Below are positions 52,841-60,454 of a stretch of DNA of 64,000 nt, piece by piece; the stretch's first letter is position 1, and each line of letters begins with the position of its first letter. Made by a program: the position numbers and the translations under genes. The stretch comes from Chryseobacterium camelliae (GTDB lineage Bacteria; Bacteroidota; Bacteroidia; Flavobacteriales; Weeksellaceae): contig NZ_CP022986.1 of the NCBI RefSeq assembly GCF_002770595.1, forward strand, positions 62,001 through 126,000, given 5' to 3'. The notes under the pieces were generated by a model. That model did no database searches, was not told the origin of the DNA, and saw only the letters and a list, made by a program, of their open reading frames with translations.

Positions 52841-53465
52841 AGCCTTTTTTAAAGTAATCTCAAAGGATGGCGATATTGCCGCGGTCAAAGAAATTGACAT
52901 CCTCGTAAAGCAATATTCATCAGGTTCCGGTAGAAGGTGCTTTTCGGCTACTGCACAGCTATCATCCATGGGCAGTGCTAAAGCTTTAGAGCTCATTGAT
53001 GAAGAGCCTCAATGGCGCGATCAACTTGGCCGGAACATAAATATTTAAAAAAGTAATCTAATGGCATAGAATTAGATACAGCTACTTCCTGTTCTGCTAT
53101 AATTCCGGTAACAATCGGTAACCCTCACGTAACAGGTGATGTAGGCAGGCTTTTAGAGCACATAATTACACCAATCCCATCATTTACCCTGCTTTGGCAA
53201 GGAACGATACACGCATCAGGATGAGTAGCATGGCTACCCATCGGGAGCAGCATTTGGATAAGACCCTGAAATGCCTTTGAGGACATCCTCAAAAAGTTCC
53301 CATTAACCAAAATAAAAATAGGGTCTGAAAAGTGAAATATTATAGGTAAGTGTGGTATAAATCATCAGTAAAACATTAAATAATTCACTAAATTATTTGT
53401 ACTTTAGCCGATAGATTCTGAGTACAAAAAAAGAATGAACTGCGTATTAAAATAAATAAAGAGAA
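52841..53465. other. Intergenic region of about 625 bases
   Basis: No gene, repeat or terminator with convincing features was seen. Short open frames on both strands (52812-53048 plus, 53125-53310 minus) have no recognised family and could be remnants of a degraded gene. The TetR promoter should lie at the right end. Confidence 0.4.
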
Positions 53466-54101
53466 ATGCCAAGAAAAGTTGTACAAGGTCCCATCAGGGA
53501 TAAAGAAAAAACAAAACAGAAACTGCTTGCTGCAGTAGGAAAAATTTTAAGGGTTAAGGGGTATTCCGGACTGAAGGTGAGTAAGATCGCTGCAGTAGCC
53601 GGGTTTGATAAAAAACTCATCTACGAGTATTTCGGAAGCACGGAAAAACTGATTGACGAATACATCCGCTCCCAGGATTATTGGAGCAGGCTGGATCAGC
53701 AACCTATTGAAATCGATATGTCAGACGGAGGTCAGGAACTTTCCAAGATGGCGGTCATTGCTCAGTACGATAGACTTAAAAAAAATAAAGAGCTTCAGAA
53801 GATCATCCTTTGGGGACTATCTGAATCCAAGCCTATCCTAAAAAAAATTGCTGATGAAAGAGAAGAAGTAGGAGAAGAGTTATTTACGGCTATTGATCCT
53901 CATTTTGGGGAAGATGCTACGCGTTACAGGGCTATTGCTGCATTGTTGGTTTCAGGCGCTTATTATCTTAATATGTATACCGGACATAACGCCAGTAAGT
54001 TTTGCGGAATCGATCTGAAAACGGAGGCAGGAAGAAGGGAAATCGAAATGGCAATTGAAGAGATCATAGATTCAGCGTACGAAAAAAGAAGAAATAAATA
54101 A
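53466..54101 (+). CDS. TetR/AcrR family transcriptional regulator
   Basis: A 211-residue regulator. The N-terminal DNA-binding domain reads LRVKGYSGLKVSKIAAVAGF followed by DKKLIYEYFGSTEKLIDEYI, with the usual YEYF helix end. The C-terminal helical ligand domain has no recognised subfamily. There is no obvious target gene next to it other than dnaX, which is an unlikely target. Autoregulation is probable from family behaviour. Confidence 0.9.
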   Translation: MPRKVVQGPIRDKEKTKQKLLAAVGKILRVKGYSGLKVSKIAAVAGFDKKLIYEYFGSTEKLIDEYIRSQDYWSRLDQQPIEIDMSDGGQELSKMAVIAQYDRLKKNKELQKIILWGLSESKPILKKIADEREEVGEELFTAIDPHFGEDATRYRAIAALLVSGAYYLNMYTGHNASKFCGIDLKTEAGRREIEMAIEEIIDSAYEKRRNK

Positions 54102-54190
54102 TTAATAAAGCATCAGTTTCTCATTAAATGAAGATTAATGTTTATGCAAAATTTGAAAACCTAAAACTTTCAGATTAAAACTTTATTCCT

Positions 54191-54198
54191 TATTTTTG
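54191..54198 (+). promoter_or_regulatory. -7 box of dnaX (TATTTTTG), 4 bases before the ATG
   Basis: The box fits TAnnTTTG. With start sites usually 5-7 bases downstream, transcription would begin at or next to the ATG, so the mRNA may be leaderless. No clear -33 TTG was found. Confidence 0.4.
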
Positions 54199-54202
54199 AC
54201 CA

Positions 54203-55294
54203 ATGGAAAATTTTATAGTATCTGCAAGGAAATACCGCCCACAGGAATTCAACACCGTTGTCGGGCAATCCCATATTACGGATACTCTAGAGCATGCAAT
54301 CGGAGAAAATCAGCTGGCACAGGCACTGCTTTTTTGCGGTCCCCGAGGTGTGGGTAAAACCACATGTGCCAGGATTCTCGCGAGAAAAATCAATGAAAAG
54401 GACGGCTCTGTTTCAGAAGACGGATTTGCCTATAATATTTATGAACTTGATGCCGCATCCAACAACTCTGTGGATGACATCAGGGAACTCATAGACCAGG
54501 TGCGTTTTGCGCCACAGGTAGGCAAATATAAAGTATACATTATTGATGAGGTGCATATGTTGTCTTCCGCAGCATTCAATGCTTTTCTGAAAACGCTTGA
54601 AGAACCGCCTTCCCATGCTATTTTCATCCTGGCTACGACCGAGAAGCATAAAATCATCCCAACGATTTTATCAAGGTGCCAGATTTATGATTTCAAAAGG
54701 ATTACCATCGAAGGTATTCAGGATCATTTAAAAGAGATTGCTTCAAAAGAAAATATCCGTTATGAAGATGATGCCTTATATCTTATAGCCCAGAAAGCTG
54801 ATGGGGCGTTAAGGGATGCCTTATCGATCTTTGACCGTCTTTCCACATTCTCCCAGAAGAATATTACACTGGCAAAAGCCGCAGAAGTGCTGAATATCCT
54901 GGATTATGACCAATACCTGAACATTGTTGATCTCGCAAAGGAAAACAAGATTCCGGAAGTGCTTTCTGCATTCAATGAAATCGTAAAGCGCGGCTTTGAT
55001 TCGCACATCTTTATTGCCGGACTTGGAAACCATTTCAGGGATCTGATGATGGCTCAGAATGCATCTACCATGGACCTTATCGAAGTTGGTGAAAAAACAA
55101 AAGCCAAATTCGTAGAACAGGCAGCAAAATGGAGTGCCCAGCAGCTTGTGGATGCCATTGAAATCTGCAACCATGCGGATATCAACTATAAAAATTCCAA
55201 AAATCCGAGGCTGACTGTTGAGATCGCCCTCATGCAGCTGGCTTCCCTTACGGCCGGTGCAGATATTTCAAAAAAAAAAAGTTTTTCATCCTAG
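54203..55294 (+). CDS. dnaX: DNA polymerase III subunit gamma/tau, zero-frame (gamma-like) product
   Basis: The clamp-loader ATPase of 363 residues in the zero frame. Walker A is GPRGVGKTTCAR (about residues 47-58), the DExx box IIDEVHML, and the arginine finger lies in TILSRCQIYDF. The zinc-module cysteines present in E. coli are absent (ELDAASNNSVDDIRE follows a shortened loop), which I consider usual for flavobacteria. The frame ends after an A11 tract (55270-55280) with SKKKSFSS and a TAG; continuing one base back opens the tau extension. The product would be a gamma-like protein with domains I-III. Confidence 0.92.
   Translation: MENFIVSARKYRPQEFNTVVGQSHITDTLEHAIGENQLAQALLFCGPRGVGKTTCARILARKINEKDGSVSEDGFAYNIYELDAASNNSVDDIRELIDQVRFAPQVGKYKVYIIDEVHMLSSAAFNAFLKTLEEPPSHAIFILATTEKHKIIPTILSRCQIYDFKRITIEGIQDHLKEIASKENIRYEDDALYLIAQKADGALRDALSIFDRLSTFSQKNITLAKAAEVLNILDYDQYLNIVDLAKENKIPEVLSAFNEIVKRGFDSHIFIAGLGNHFRDLMMAQNASTMDLIEVGEKTKAKFVEQAAKWSAQQLVDAIEICNHADINYKNSKNPRLTVEIALMQLASLTAGADISKKKSFSS
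55270..55280 (+). promoter_or_regulatory. A11 slippage tract in dnaX
   Basis: Eleven consecutive A residues, then G. A -1 shift, or transcripts with one extra A (or two fewer), join the gamma frame to the open tau frame. It resembles the slippery A runs of E. coli and Thermus dnaX. Confidence 0.6.
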
Positions 55295-55374
55295 CGCCAC
55301 ATCCTGTTGAAGCTGCACAACCGAAAATCCAGGAAAAGCCAATTGAGATAAAAGAAAAGCCTCAGGAAAAACCT

Positions 55375-55896
55375 GTGGTGGAAGAGGTGAGTGAAGTGGT
55401 CGTTAAGAAAACCACAAAACCTTTATCAAGACAGGCCATTTCTTCCGGCTTCAGCATCAGTTCTTTTCTCAATAAAGAAGACAAAGAGGAAAAACAGGAA
55501 GAGACTGTGGTCAAAGATGAAAACCTTCCTCAAAGCCATTTTACCGAAACAGACCTTCAGATGGAGTGGAAGCTCTTTCTCAAACAGGTACAGGCCAAAG
55601 ACCCTTTTGCTTTCAATGCGATCAAAGGTTTCAGCCTTGTTAAGGCTGAAGAACATACGGTACGCGTGCTCTATCCTTCGGATTCGGCCAAAGCTGAGTT
55701 TGATAAAATAAGCGGGGAATTCTTCAACCATTTCAAAAGAAAAGTTCATAACTACATGATCAGGATAGAATACCACCGTGATTTTGAAAATCTTAAGGTT
55801 GAAGTGATGACCAAAAGAAAGATTTTTGAGAAACTGGCTGAAAAAAACCCGCTGCTTAAAGAACTTGATAACCTGATGAAGTTTGATTTGTCATAA
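55375..55896 (+). CDS. dnaX: DNA polymerase III tau-specific C-terminal region (shifted frame)
   Basis: This frame is open from the A11 tract (about 55276) and continues dnaX in the -1 frame. The first part is a Lys/Glu/Pro-rich linker, and the remainder (MEWKLFLKQVQAKDPFAFNA, VRVLYPSDSAKAEFDK) resembles the tau C-terminal domain. The internal ATG is not thought to be used; the segment is expressed only as an extension of the ATPase. The complete tau-like chain would be about 565 residues. An assembly error in the A run is the alternative explanation for the break. Confidence 0.8.
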   Translation: MVEEVSEVVVKKTTKPLSRQAISSGFSISSFLNKEDKEEKQEETVVKDENLPQSHFTETDLQMEWKLFLKQVQAKDPFAFNAIKGFSLVKAEEHTVRVLYPSDSAKAEFDKISGEFFNHFKRKVHNYMIRIEYHRDFENLKVEVMTKRKIFEKLAEKNPLLKELDNLMKFDLS

Positions 55897-55903
55897 TTTT
55901 TTA

Positions 55904-55911
55904 TATATTTG
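55904..55911 (+). promoter_or_regulatory. Promoter of the DAHP synthase leader (TTTG-N18-TATATTTG)
   Basis: TATATTTG fits the -7 consensus, and TTTG at 55882-55885 stands 18 bases upstream as a -33 element. It lies at the dnaX stop codon and would start a transcript with a leader of about 350 bases before the DAHP synthase ATG. Confidence 0.6.
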
Positions 55912-55977
55912 TCGGATAATTTGATCCGGATCATAAAAAAACTGTTCCGGACAAGCCGTCCAGACGGCCCTACTCAG

Positions 55978-56121
55978 GTGAATACAACATTGATATCATA
56001 TCAGTCCGCTGAAAACCACTCCGGTTTTGCTTCCGCTAATAATTTTAGCGGACGATTTAGCTTTTTCACTGCCTATCACAGAAATTTCAGAACGTATTAC
56101 CGTTTTTACTGGTATTGCTAA
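55978..56121 (+). CDS. Candidate aromatic-rich leader peptide
   Basis: A short frame ending RTYYRFYWYC at a TAA (56119-56121); ten of its last 20 residues are Phe, Tyr or Trp. The frame is open further upstream, and no ATG exists in the region; GTG at 55978 is one of several possible starts (TTG 55921 and 55990 are others). Dense codons for the end products of a pathway just before its first enzyme are the hallmark of ribosome-mediated attenuation (as in pheA and trp leaders). Lack of an ATG lowers confidence. Confidence 0.4.
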   Translation: MNTTLISYQSAENHSGFASANNFSGRFSFFTAYHRNFRTYYRFYWYC

Positions 56122-56270
56122 CTGATTTTTCTTTCTCAAAAAATACAGGAATATACCTTCAGCTATTCCGCATTCATTAAATAATTTTTAACGGCATTTT
56201 TTGAAAAGAATTATAAAGTAAGTTTATAATCACTATACTATTGACATTAATTTAAAAATAACAGACAAAT

Positions 56271-57350
56271 ATGAATTTAAAAGAATTAAGCAGCGATTGG
56301 ATCAATGAATTTCCGCAACCGATGATGATTGCAGGGCCCTGCAGTGCTGAAAGTGAATCTCAGATGTTGGAAACGGCCCGCAGGATCAAAGAAAGCGGAG
56401 CTCCCGTACCGGTATTCCGTGCCGGGATCTGGAAACCGAGGACCAAGCCGAATGGATTTGAAGGCGTAGGGGTGATCGGACTGAACTGGCTGAAAAAAGT
56501 AAAAGAAGAATACGGATTCAAAACAGCAACGGAAGTAGCCAATGCCCATCACGTATTTGCCGCTCTTGAAGCGGATGTTGATGTCCTGTGGATCGGTGCC
56601 CGCTCTACCGTGAACCCTTTTACGGTCCAGGAAATCGCTATGGCGCTGAGAGGTGTGGATAAACCGGTATTCGTGAAAAACCCTGTGAATCCGGATCTTG
56701 CTTTATGGATTGGGGCATTGGAAAGGCTATTGGGACAAGGTATTACAAAACTGGGTGCTATTCACAGAGGGTTTTCAACGTATCAGAAGACCAAATACAG
56801 GAACAATCCCAACTGGCAGATTGCACTGGATTTTAAAAGCCAGTTCCCCAATATCCCGATGCTGATCGATCCTTCCCATATCTGCGGTAACAGGACAGGG
56901 CTGGCAGATATTACCCAAGAGGGCCTCAATGTAGGATACCAGGGAGCCATCATAGAAAGCCACTGCAATCCTGATGAAGCATGGAGCGATGCCTCCCAGC
57001 AGATTACGCCGGAAGTGCTTGCCGACCTGATTTCCAACCTTAAGATCAGAACTACGGAAATGGCAGGTTTTGAAGATGAGATGGGCCGGCACAGGACACT
57101 GATTTCAGATATCGACTTCCAGCTGATCGAACTTCTTTCCCAGCGAATGAAGGTTTCTGAAAAAATCGGAAAGCTGAAAAAGGAAAACGATATCGCCATC
57201 TTCCAGCCGGAACGGTGGAAAGTCATCACTGAATATGCAAGGCAGAAAGCAGGTGAGACCGGGATGTCCCAGGAGTTTATGGAAAAACTGTTCAAAGCGA
57301 TCCATGAAGAATCGATCGAGGTTCAGAACAATATCATGATCGATCGGTAA
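56271..57350 (+). CDS. Bifunctional 3-deoxy-7-phosphoheptulonate synthase / chorismate mutase type II
   Basis: A 359-residue fusion. Residues about 1-255 are a type I-beta DAHP synthase: MMIAGPCSAES, FRAGIWKPRTKP, WIGARSTVNPFTVQEIA, VKNPVNPDLALWIGALERL, GFSTY and MLIDPSHICGNR. Residues about 265-359 are an AroQ chorismate mutase helix bundle (DEMGRHRTLISDIDFQLIELLSQRM, FQPERW). It condenses PEP and erythrose-4-phosphate for the shikimate pathway and rearranges chorismate to prephenate. Fusion of the two is usual in Bacteroidota and allows prephenate feedback. Leader structure suggests transcriptional control by aromatic amino acids. Confidence 0.93.
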   Translation: MNLKELSSDWINEFPQPMMIAGPCSAESESQMLETARRIKESGAPVPVFRAGIWKPRTKPNGFEGVGVIGLNWLKKVKEEYGFKTATEVANAHHVFAALEADVDVLWIGARSTVNPFTVQEIAMALRGVDKPVFVKNPVNPDLALWIGALERLLGQGITKLGAIHRGFSTYQKTKYRNNPNWQIALDFKSQFPNIPMLIDPSHICGNRTGLADITQEGLNVGYQGAIIESHCNPDEAWSDASQQITPEVLADLISNLKIRTTEMAGFEDEMGRHRTLISDIDFQLIELLSQRMKVSEKIGKLKKENDIAIFQPERWKVITEYARQKAGETGMSQEFMEKLFKAIHEESIEVQNNIMIDR

Positions 57351-57371
57351 ACGGTTGACCAAAATCAGATG

Positions 57372-57432
57372 TCACGGCAGAAAATCACCGGAGAAAGGAT
57401 GCTTGCCCTTATATTCAGGTTTTCTGCCGTGA
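57372..57432. repeat. Long-loop perfect inverted repeat after DAHP synthase
   Basis: TCACGGCAGAAAA and TTTTCTGCCGTGA are exact 13-base complements separated by 35 bases. No T tract follows, so it is not a standard terminator; it may be a transcript-end structure or a repeat element. Confidence 0.6.
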
Positions 57433-57451
57433 TTACTATCTTCTAATTTCC

Positions 57452-57459
57452 TATATTTG
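57452..57459 (+). promoter_or_regulatory. -7 box of rsgA (TATATTTG)
   Basis: It fits TAnnTTTG and ends 12 bases before the ATG, which implies a leader of only about 5-7 bases. No TTG was found at the -33 position. Confidence 0.45.
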
Positions 57460-57471
57460 TACCTGTAAAAT

Positions 57472-58398
57472 ATGAAAGGAAAAATCATCAAATCTACAGG
57501 AAGCTGGTATCAGGTCCTCGATCTGGAAACAGATGCCATTTTTGAAGCCAGGATTCGCGGGAAATTCAAACTCCTGAAAACCCGGCTTACCAATCCTCTT
57601 GCTGTGGGTGATCATGTGGAATTCCAGCTGGAGAAAGATGATATTGCCTGGATCACTAAAATAGAACCGCGCAGGAATTACCTGATCCGGAAATCGGTCA
57701 ACCTTTCCAAGGAGGCGCATATCATTGCTTCCAACATTGATCTGGCCTGTTTTATTTTTACGCTGAAACATCCGGAAACATCTTTAGGGTTCCTGGACCG
57801 TTTTCTGGCCTGTTGTGAAGCCTATAATATTACACCACTGATCCTGTTCAATAAAATGGATGTCCTTAATGAAGAAGAGGCTGAAATGGTGAAGGACATT
57901 GAATTCCTCTATCAAAATATTGGCTATAAAACGTTAGAAATCTCTTCTTATACCAGGCTCCACCTTGACCGCTTGCAGGACCTGCTCAGGGATCAGACAT
58001 CCGTGTTCTTCGGGCATTCCGGATGTGGTAAATCCACCCTTGTTAATGCACTTCAACCCGGTCTTAATCTCAGAACTTCAGAAATATCGGATACGCACCT
58101 CAAAGGTAAGCATACCACTACTTTTGCCCAGATGTATTTCTGGGATTTTGGCGGTAATGTCATCGACACTCCCGGAGTGCGTGAATTTGCGATGATCGAT
58201 ATCAAAAAAGAGGAGGTGCAGCATTATTTCCCGGAAATATTCAAAAAAAGGGAAGAATGCAAATTCCACAACTGTCTTCATATCAACGAACCCAAATGTG
58301 CCGTGATTGCCGGCCTGGAAACCGGAGACATTTTTGAATCCCGGTATGCTACTTACATCAAACTGATGGATGAAGCGGAAGAGGCAGTGCAGAAATAA
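57472..58398 (+). CDS. rsgA: Ribosome small-subunit-dependent GTPase A
   Basis: A 308-residue circularly permuted GTPase used in late 30S assembly. An N-terminal OB fold (about 1-65; GSWYQVLD) is followed by the permuted G domain with G4 LFNKMD before G1 GHSGCGKST and G3 DTPGVREF. The C-terminal zinc domain binds through CKFHNCLHINEPKC. The length and order are standard. It probably has its own near-leaderless transcript. Confidence 0.97.
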   Translation: MKGKIIKSTGSWYQVLDLETDAIFEARIRGKFKLLKTRLTNPLAVGDHVEFQLEKDDIAWITKIEPRRNYLIRKSVNLSKEAHIIASNIDLACFIFTLKHPETSLGFLDRFLACCEAYNITPLILFNKMDVLNEEEAEMVKDIEFLYQNIGYKTLEISSYTRLHLDRLQDLLRDQTSVFFGHSGCGKSTLVNALQPGLNLRTSEISDTHLKGKHTTTFAQMYFWDFGGNVIDTPGVREFAMIDIKKEEVQHYFPEIFKKREECKFHNCLHINEPKCAVIAGLETGDIFESRYATYIKLMDEAEEAVQK

Positions 58399-58693
58399 GG
58401 GGATATAATCTACAATGTACTTGCTGAAGACAGTCCTGGAATCTAAGGGATTTTTCAATTTGGTTTAGCGTAGAATACTGTGAACTGCCTAATAAAAGTT
58501 TCGCGTATTCCACTTTCCATGATGATTTCTCGCTGCCATATCTGTATGCATCTGAGAAATCAGCACCTTTTCTGTTTTTAATCCGCAGACTTAATCTGCA
58601 ATCCGTTTTTTCTCTGTCTGATTTTATTCTGACCGATTTTGCTGAACTGATTCTGTATGCTATTATATAATAAGGATATACAAATCTGCTGAA
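58399..58693. other. Intergenic region downstream of rsgA
   Basis: About 295 AT-rich bases with no supported gene. A small repeat GCAGA/TCTGC near 58588-58604 is too weak to call. The adjacent bases to the right hold a candidate small RNA gene on the minus strand. Confidence 0.4.
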
Positions 58694-58718
58694 ATAAAAA
58701 ACCCAGCCGAAGCTGGGT
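58694..58718 (-). terminator. UUCG-loop intrinsic terminator (minus strand)
   Basis: ACCCAGC and GCTGGGT form a seven-base-pair stem with a TTCG loop, followed by a T run on the minus strand. No leftward protein gene precedes it, so it belongs to the candidate small RNA. Confidence 0.75.
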
Positions 58719-58762
58719 AAAAACTAATAACCATGAAAACTCAAATTAAACATGAGAATCGG
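58694..58762 (-). ncRNA. Candidate small RNA with sigma-54-like promoter and UUCG terminator
   Basis: On the minus strand, a sigma-54-like element at 58773-58787 is followed about 65 bases later by ACCCAGC-TTCG-GCTGGGT and six T residues (58718 down to 58695). A TTCG tetraloop terminator is exceptionally stable. The transcript, about 68 bases, has no obvious reading frame of its own and faces away from ndk. The conserved function is unknown, and transcription has not been shown. Confidence 0.5.
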
Positions 58763-58772
58763 AATAGAATAA

Positions 58773-58787
58773 ACAATTACTGTGCCA
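58773..58787 (-). promoter_or_regulatory. Sigma-54-like promoter element
   Basis: Minus strand TGGCAC-AGTAA-TTGT resembles TGGCAC-N5-TTGC; the GG is intact and the -12 GC is GT. The spacing fits a -24/-12 promoter. It could direct the small RNA to its left. Confidence 0.45.
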
Positions 58788-58895
58788 AAAAATTTTTATT
58801 TTCGATAAAATTTAAATTATTTTCATGTTGTGAAAAATTAAATAAAATTAAGCGTATTTTTTTGTAATTTCGCGCCATTAAAAAATACTATATTT

Positions 58896-59312
58896 ATGTC
58901 TAACATTACATTCACGATGATTAAGCCTGATGCAGTTGCTGACGGACACATTGGGGCAATACTGGGAAAGATTTCTGAGGCAGGTTTCAGAATCAAAGCA
59001 ATGAAACTGACACAGCTTACTGTTGCTGATGCTAAAAAATTCTATGAAGTACATTCAGAAAGACCTTTCTATGGGGAACTGGTAGAATTTATGAGCTCAG
59101 GGCCAATCGTAGCGGCAGTATTGGAAAAAGATAATGCAGTAGAAGATTTCAGAACATTGATCGGAGCTACCAATCCTGCGGATGCAGCTGAAGGAACCAT
59201 CAGAAAGATGTTCGCCAGAAGTGTAGGGGAGAATGCAGTCCACGGATCAGATTCTGATGAGAATGCATTGATCGAAGCACAATTCCATTTTTCAGGAAGA
59301 GAGATATTTTAA
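58896..59312 (+). CDS. ndk: Nucleoside diphosphate kinase
   Basis: A 138-residue enzyme that transfers phosphate among nucleoside triphosphates. The N terminus is [19 protein letters not shown], and the phosphorylated His lies in [12 protein letters not shown] (about residue 115). Length and motif order are normal. It has its own upstream region and a hairpin terminator 24 bases after the stop. Confidence 0.97.
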   Translation: MSNITFTMIKPDAVADGHIGAILGKISEAGFRIKAMKLTQLTVADAKKFYEVHSERPFYGELVEFMSSGPIVAAVLEKDNAVEDFRTLIGATNPADAAEGTIRKMFARSVGENAVHGSDSDENALIEAQFHFSGREIF

Positions 59313-59335
59313 GAATATCCTATACGATAAAAGAG

Positions 59336-59358
59336 CCGGGAATTTTCCCGGTTTTTTT
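59336..59358 (+). terminator. Terminator of ndk
   Basis: CCGGGAA and TTCCCGG pair over a TT centre, followed by seven T residues. Confidence 0.9.
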
Positions 59359-59519
59359 GTGACGTATTGACAGGTTGTTTATCCTGATTTCCCCGTGTCA
59401 AAATGACATACAGGTGACAACAGCTGTATAATTCACATTTTTCTCGGACGTCCACATGCTATTATGAAAATGATCTGGCATCCCTGTTTTTCTCTTAACC
59501 GTATAGAGGATAAACACGT

Positions 59520-59688
59520 AATATAGAAATTACGTATTTCTACGGATGTGCCTTTCAGATCAAATCTGCATCTTTGTACCACAAGAAACAACATATAAGC
59601 ATTCAATCTTATCATAGATTGATAACCATGTAAACTTAATTCTACTACTCTACACAAGAAAAAGGCAGCCACCCGGCTGCCTTTTATT
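59520..59688 (+). ncRNA. Orphan promoter-terminator unit, possible small transcript
   Basis: The unit starts with a palindrome (TAGAAAT-TACG-TATTTCTA at 59523-59541), followed about 30 bases later by CATCTTTG (59568-59575 region), a near match to the -7 consensus, and ends at the hairpin at 59658-59688. Between them ATG is immediately followed by a stop, so no protein is encoded. It could be a small RNA, or the promoter of a lost gene. The terminator also serves rpe from the other side. Confidence 0.3.
59658..59688. terminator. Bidirectional terminator, downstream of rpe
   Basis: AAGGCAGCC pairs with GGCTGCCTT over a four-base loop with A and T tracts on the flanks. It ends the leftward rpe transcript. 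Confidence 0.85.
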
Positions 59689-59711
59689 TTATTACGATGG
59701 TATAAAAAAGA

Positions 59712-60362
59712 TCAGATCTTTAAAAGTTCGATCGTCTTTTCAGGATTCTCAGCAGAGAATACAGCATTTCCGGCTACCAGGACATCCGCTCCGGCCTCGA
59801 AAAGTTTTGAGGCATTATCCAGGTTCACCCCTCCGTCAATCTGAATCAGGGCTGTGGAATTGTTGCTGAGGATGAGGTCTTTGGTCTCAGAAATCTTTTT
59901 GTACGTATTCTCAATGAATTTCTGTCCTCCGAATCCCGGATTTACGCTCATCAGGAGCACCAGATCCACATCTGCAATAATATCTTCGAGCAATAAAACA
60001 GGGGTGGAAGGATTCAATACGACACCTGCCTTCGCTCCTTTGCTCTGGATATGGTGGATGGTTCTGTGAAGATGTATACAGGCTTCATAATGTACGGATA
60101 CCAGGTCAGCACCGTGATCAATGAATTCCTCCACATATTTTTCCGGTTCTACAATCATCAGGTGGACATCGACAAATTTTTTTGCGTGCTGCTGTACCGT
60201 TTTCATCACCGGGAAACCGAATGAAATATTCGGGACAAACCTTCCGTCCATAACATCCACGTGGAACCAGTCTGCCTGTGACTGGTTAACCATCTCTATA
60301 TCTCTCTGGAGATTACCGAAATCTGCGGCTAACAGGGAAGGAGCAATAAGCTTTGTTTTCAT
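59712..60362 (-). CDS. rpe: Ribulose-phosphate 3-epimerase
   Basis: A 216-residue TIM-barrel enzyme of the pentose phosphate pathway that interconverts ribulose-5- and xylulose-5-phosphate. Active-site features are IAPSLLAADFGNLQ, the metal/base segment WFHVDVMDGRFVPNISFG, VHYEAC, SVNPGFGGQKFI and IQIDGGVN. The 216-residue length is standard. It lies downstream of the M42 peptidase on the same strand, with about 90 bases between. Confidence 0.96.
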   Translation of the reverse strand: MKTKLIAPSLLAADFGNLQRDIEMVNQSQADWFHVDVMDGRFVPNISFGFPVMKTVQQHAKKFVDVHLMIVEPEKYVEEFIDHGADLVSVHYEACIHLHRTIHHIQSKGAKAGVVLNPSTPVLLLEDIIADVDLVLLMSVNPGFGGQKFIENTYKKISETKDLILSNNSTALIQIDGGVNLDNASKLFEAGADVLVAGNAVFSAENPEKTIELLKI

Positions 60363-60454
60363 TTTACTTTTTATCGTTTACTTTAAATTAAATCTTATAC
60401 ATACTGATAATCCCTATCGCTGTCTCCGTCATCATTCATCAGTTATCAATTATT

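Larger units (their letters stand above)
55897..56270. other. DAHP synthase leader region
   Basis: This 374-base space upstream of the aromatic pathway gene contains a promoter box, an aromatic-rich reading frame and alternative hairpins: GTCCGCT (56008-56014) can pair with AGCGGAC, and CCGCTAA/TTAGCGG can form a separate compact stem nested with the same AGCGG. A further weak stem GGAATA/TATTCC is near 56150. The arrangement resembles an attenuation leader. Confidence 0.5.

Noticed and set aside
52812..53048. 78-codon frame overlapping the end of the LuxR-type gene
   Set aside because: No domain or signal and no upstream promoter; it may be a relic, but evidence is insufficient to call a gene.
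53125..53310. 61-codon minus-strand frame in the 625-base gap
   Set aside because: No recognised family and no terminator or promoter around it.
58733..58867. 44-codon plus-strand frame (MKTQIKHENRNR...) between rsgA and ndk
   Set aside because: The same bases are explained better by the minus-strand promoter and UUCG terminator; the peptide is Lys/Asn/Phe-rich low complexity.
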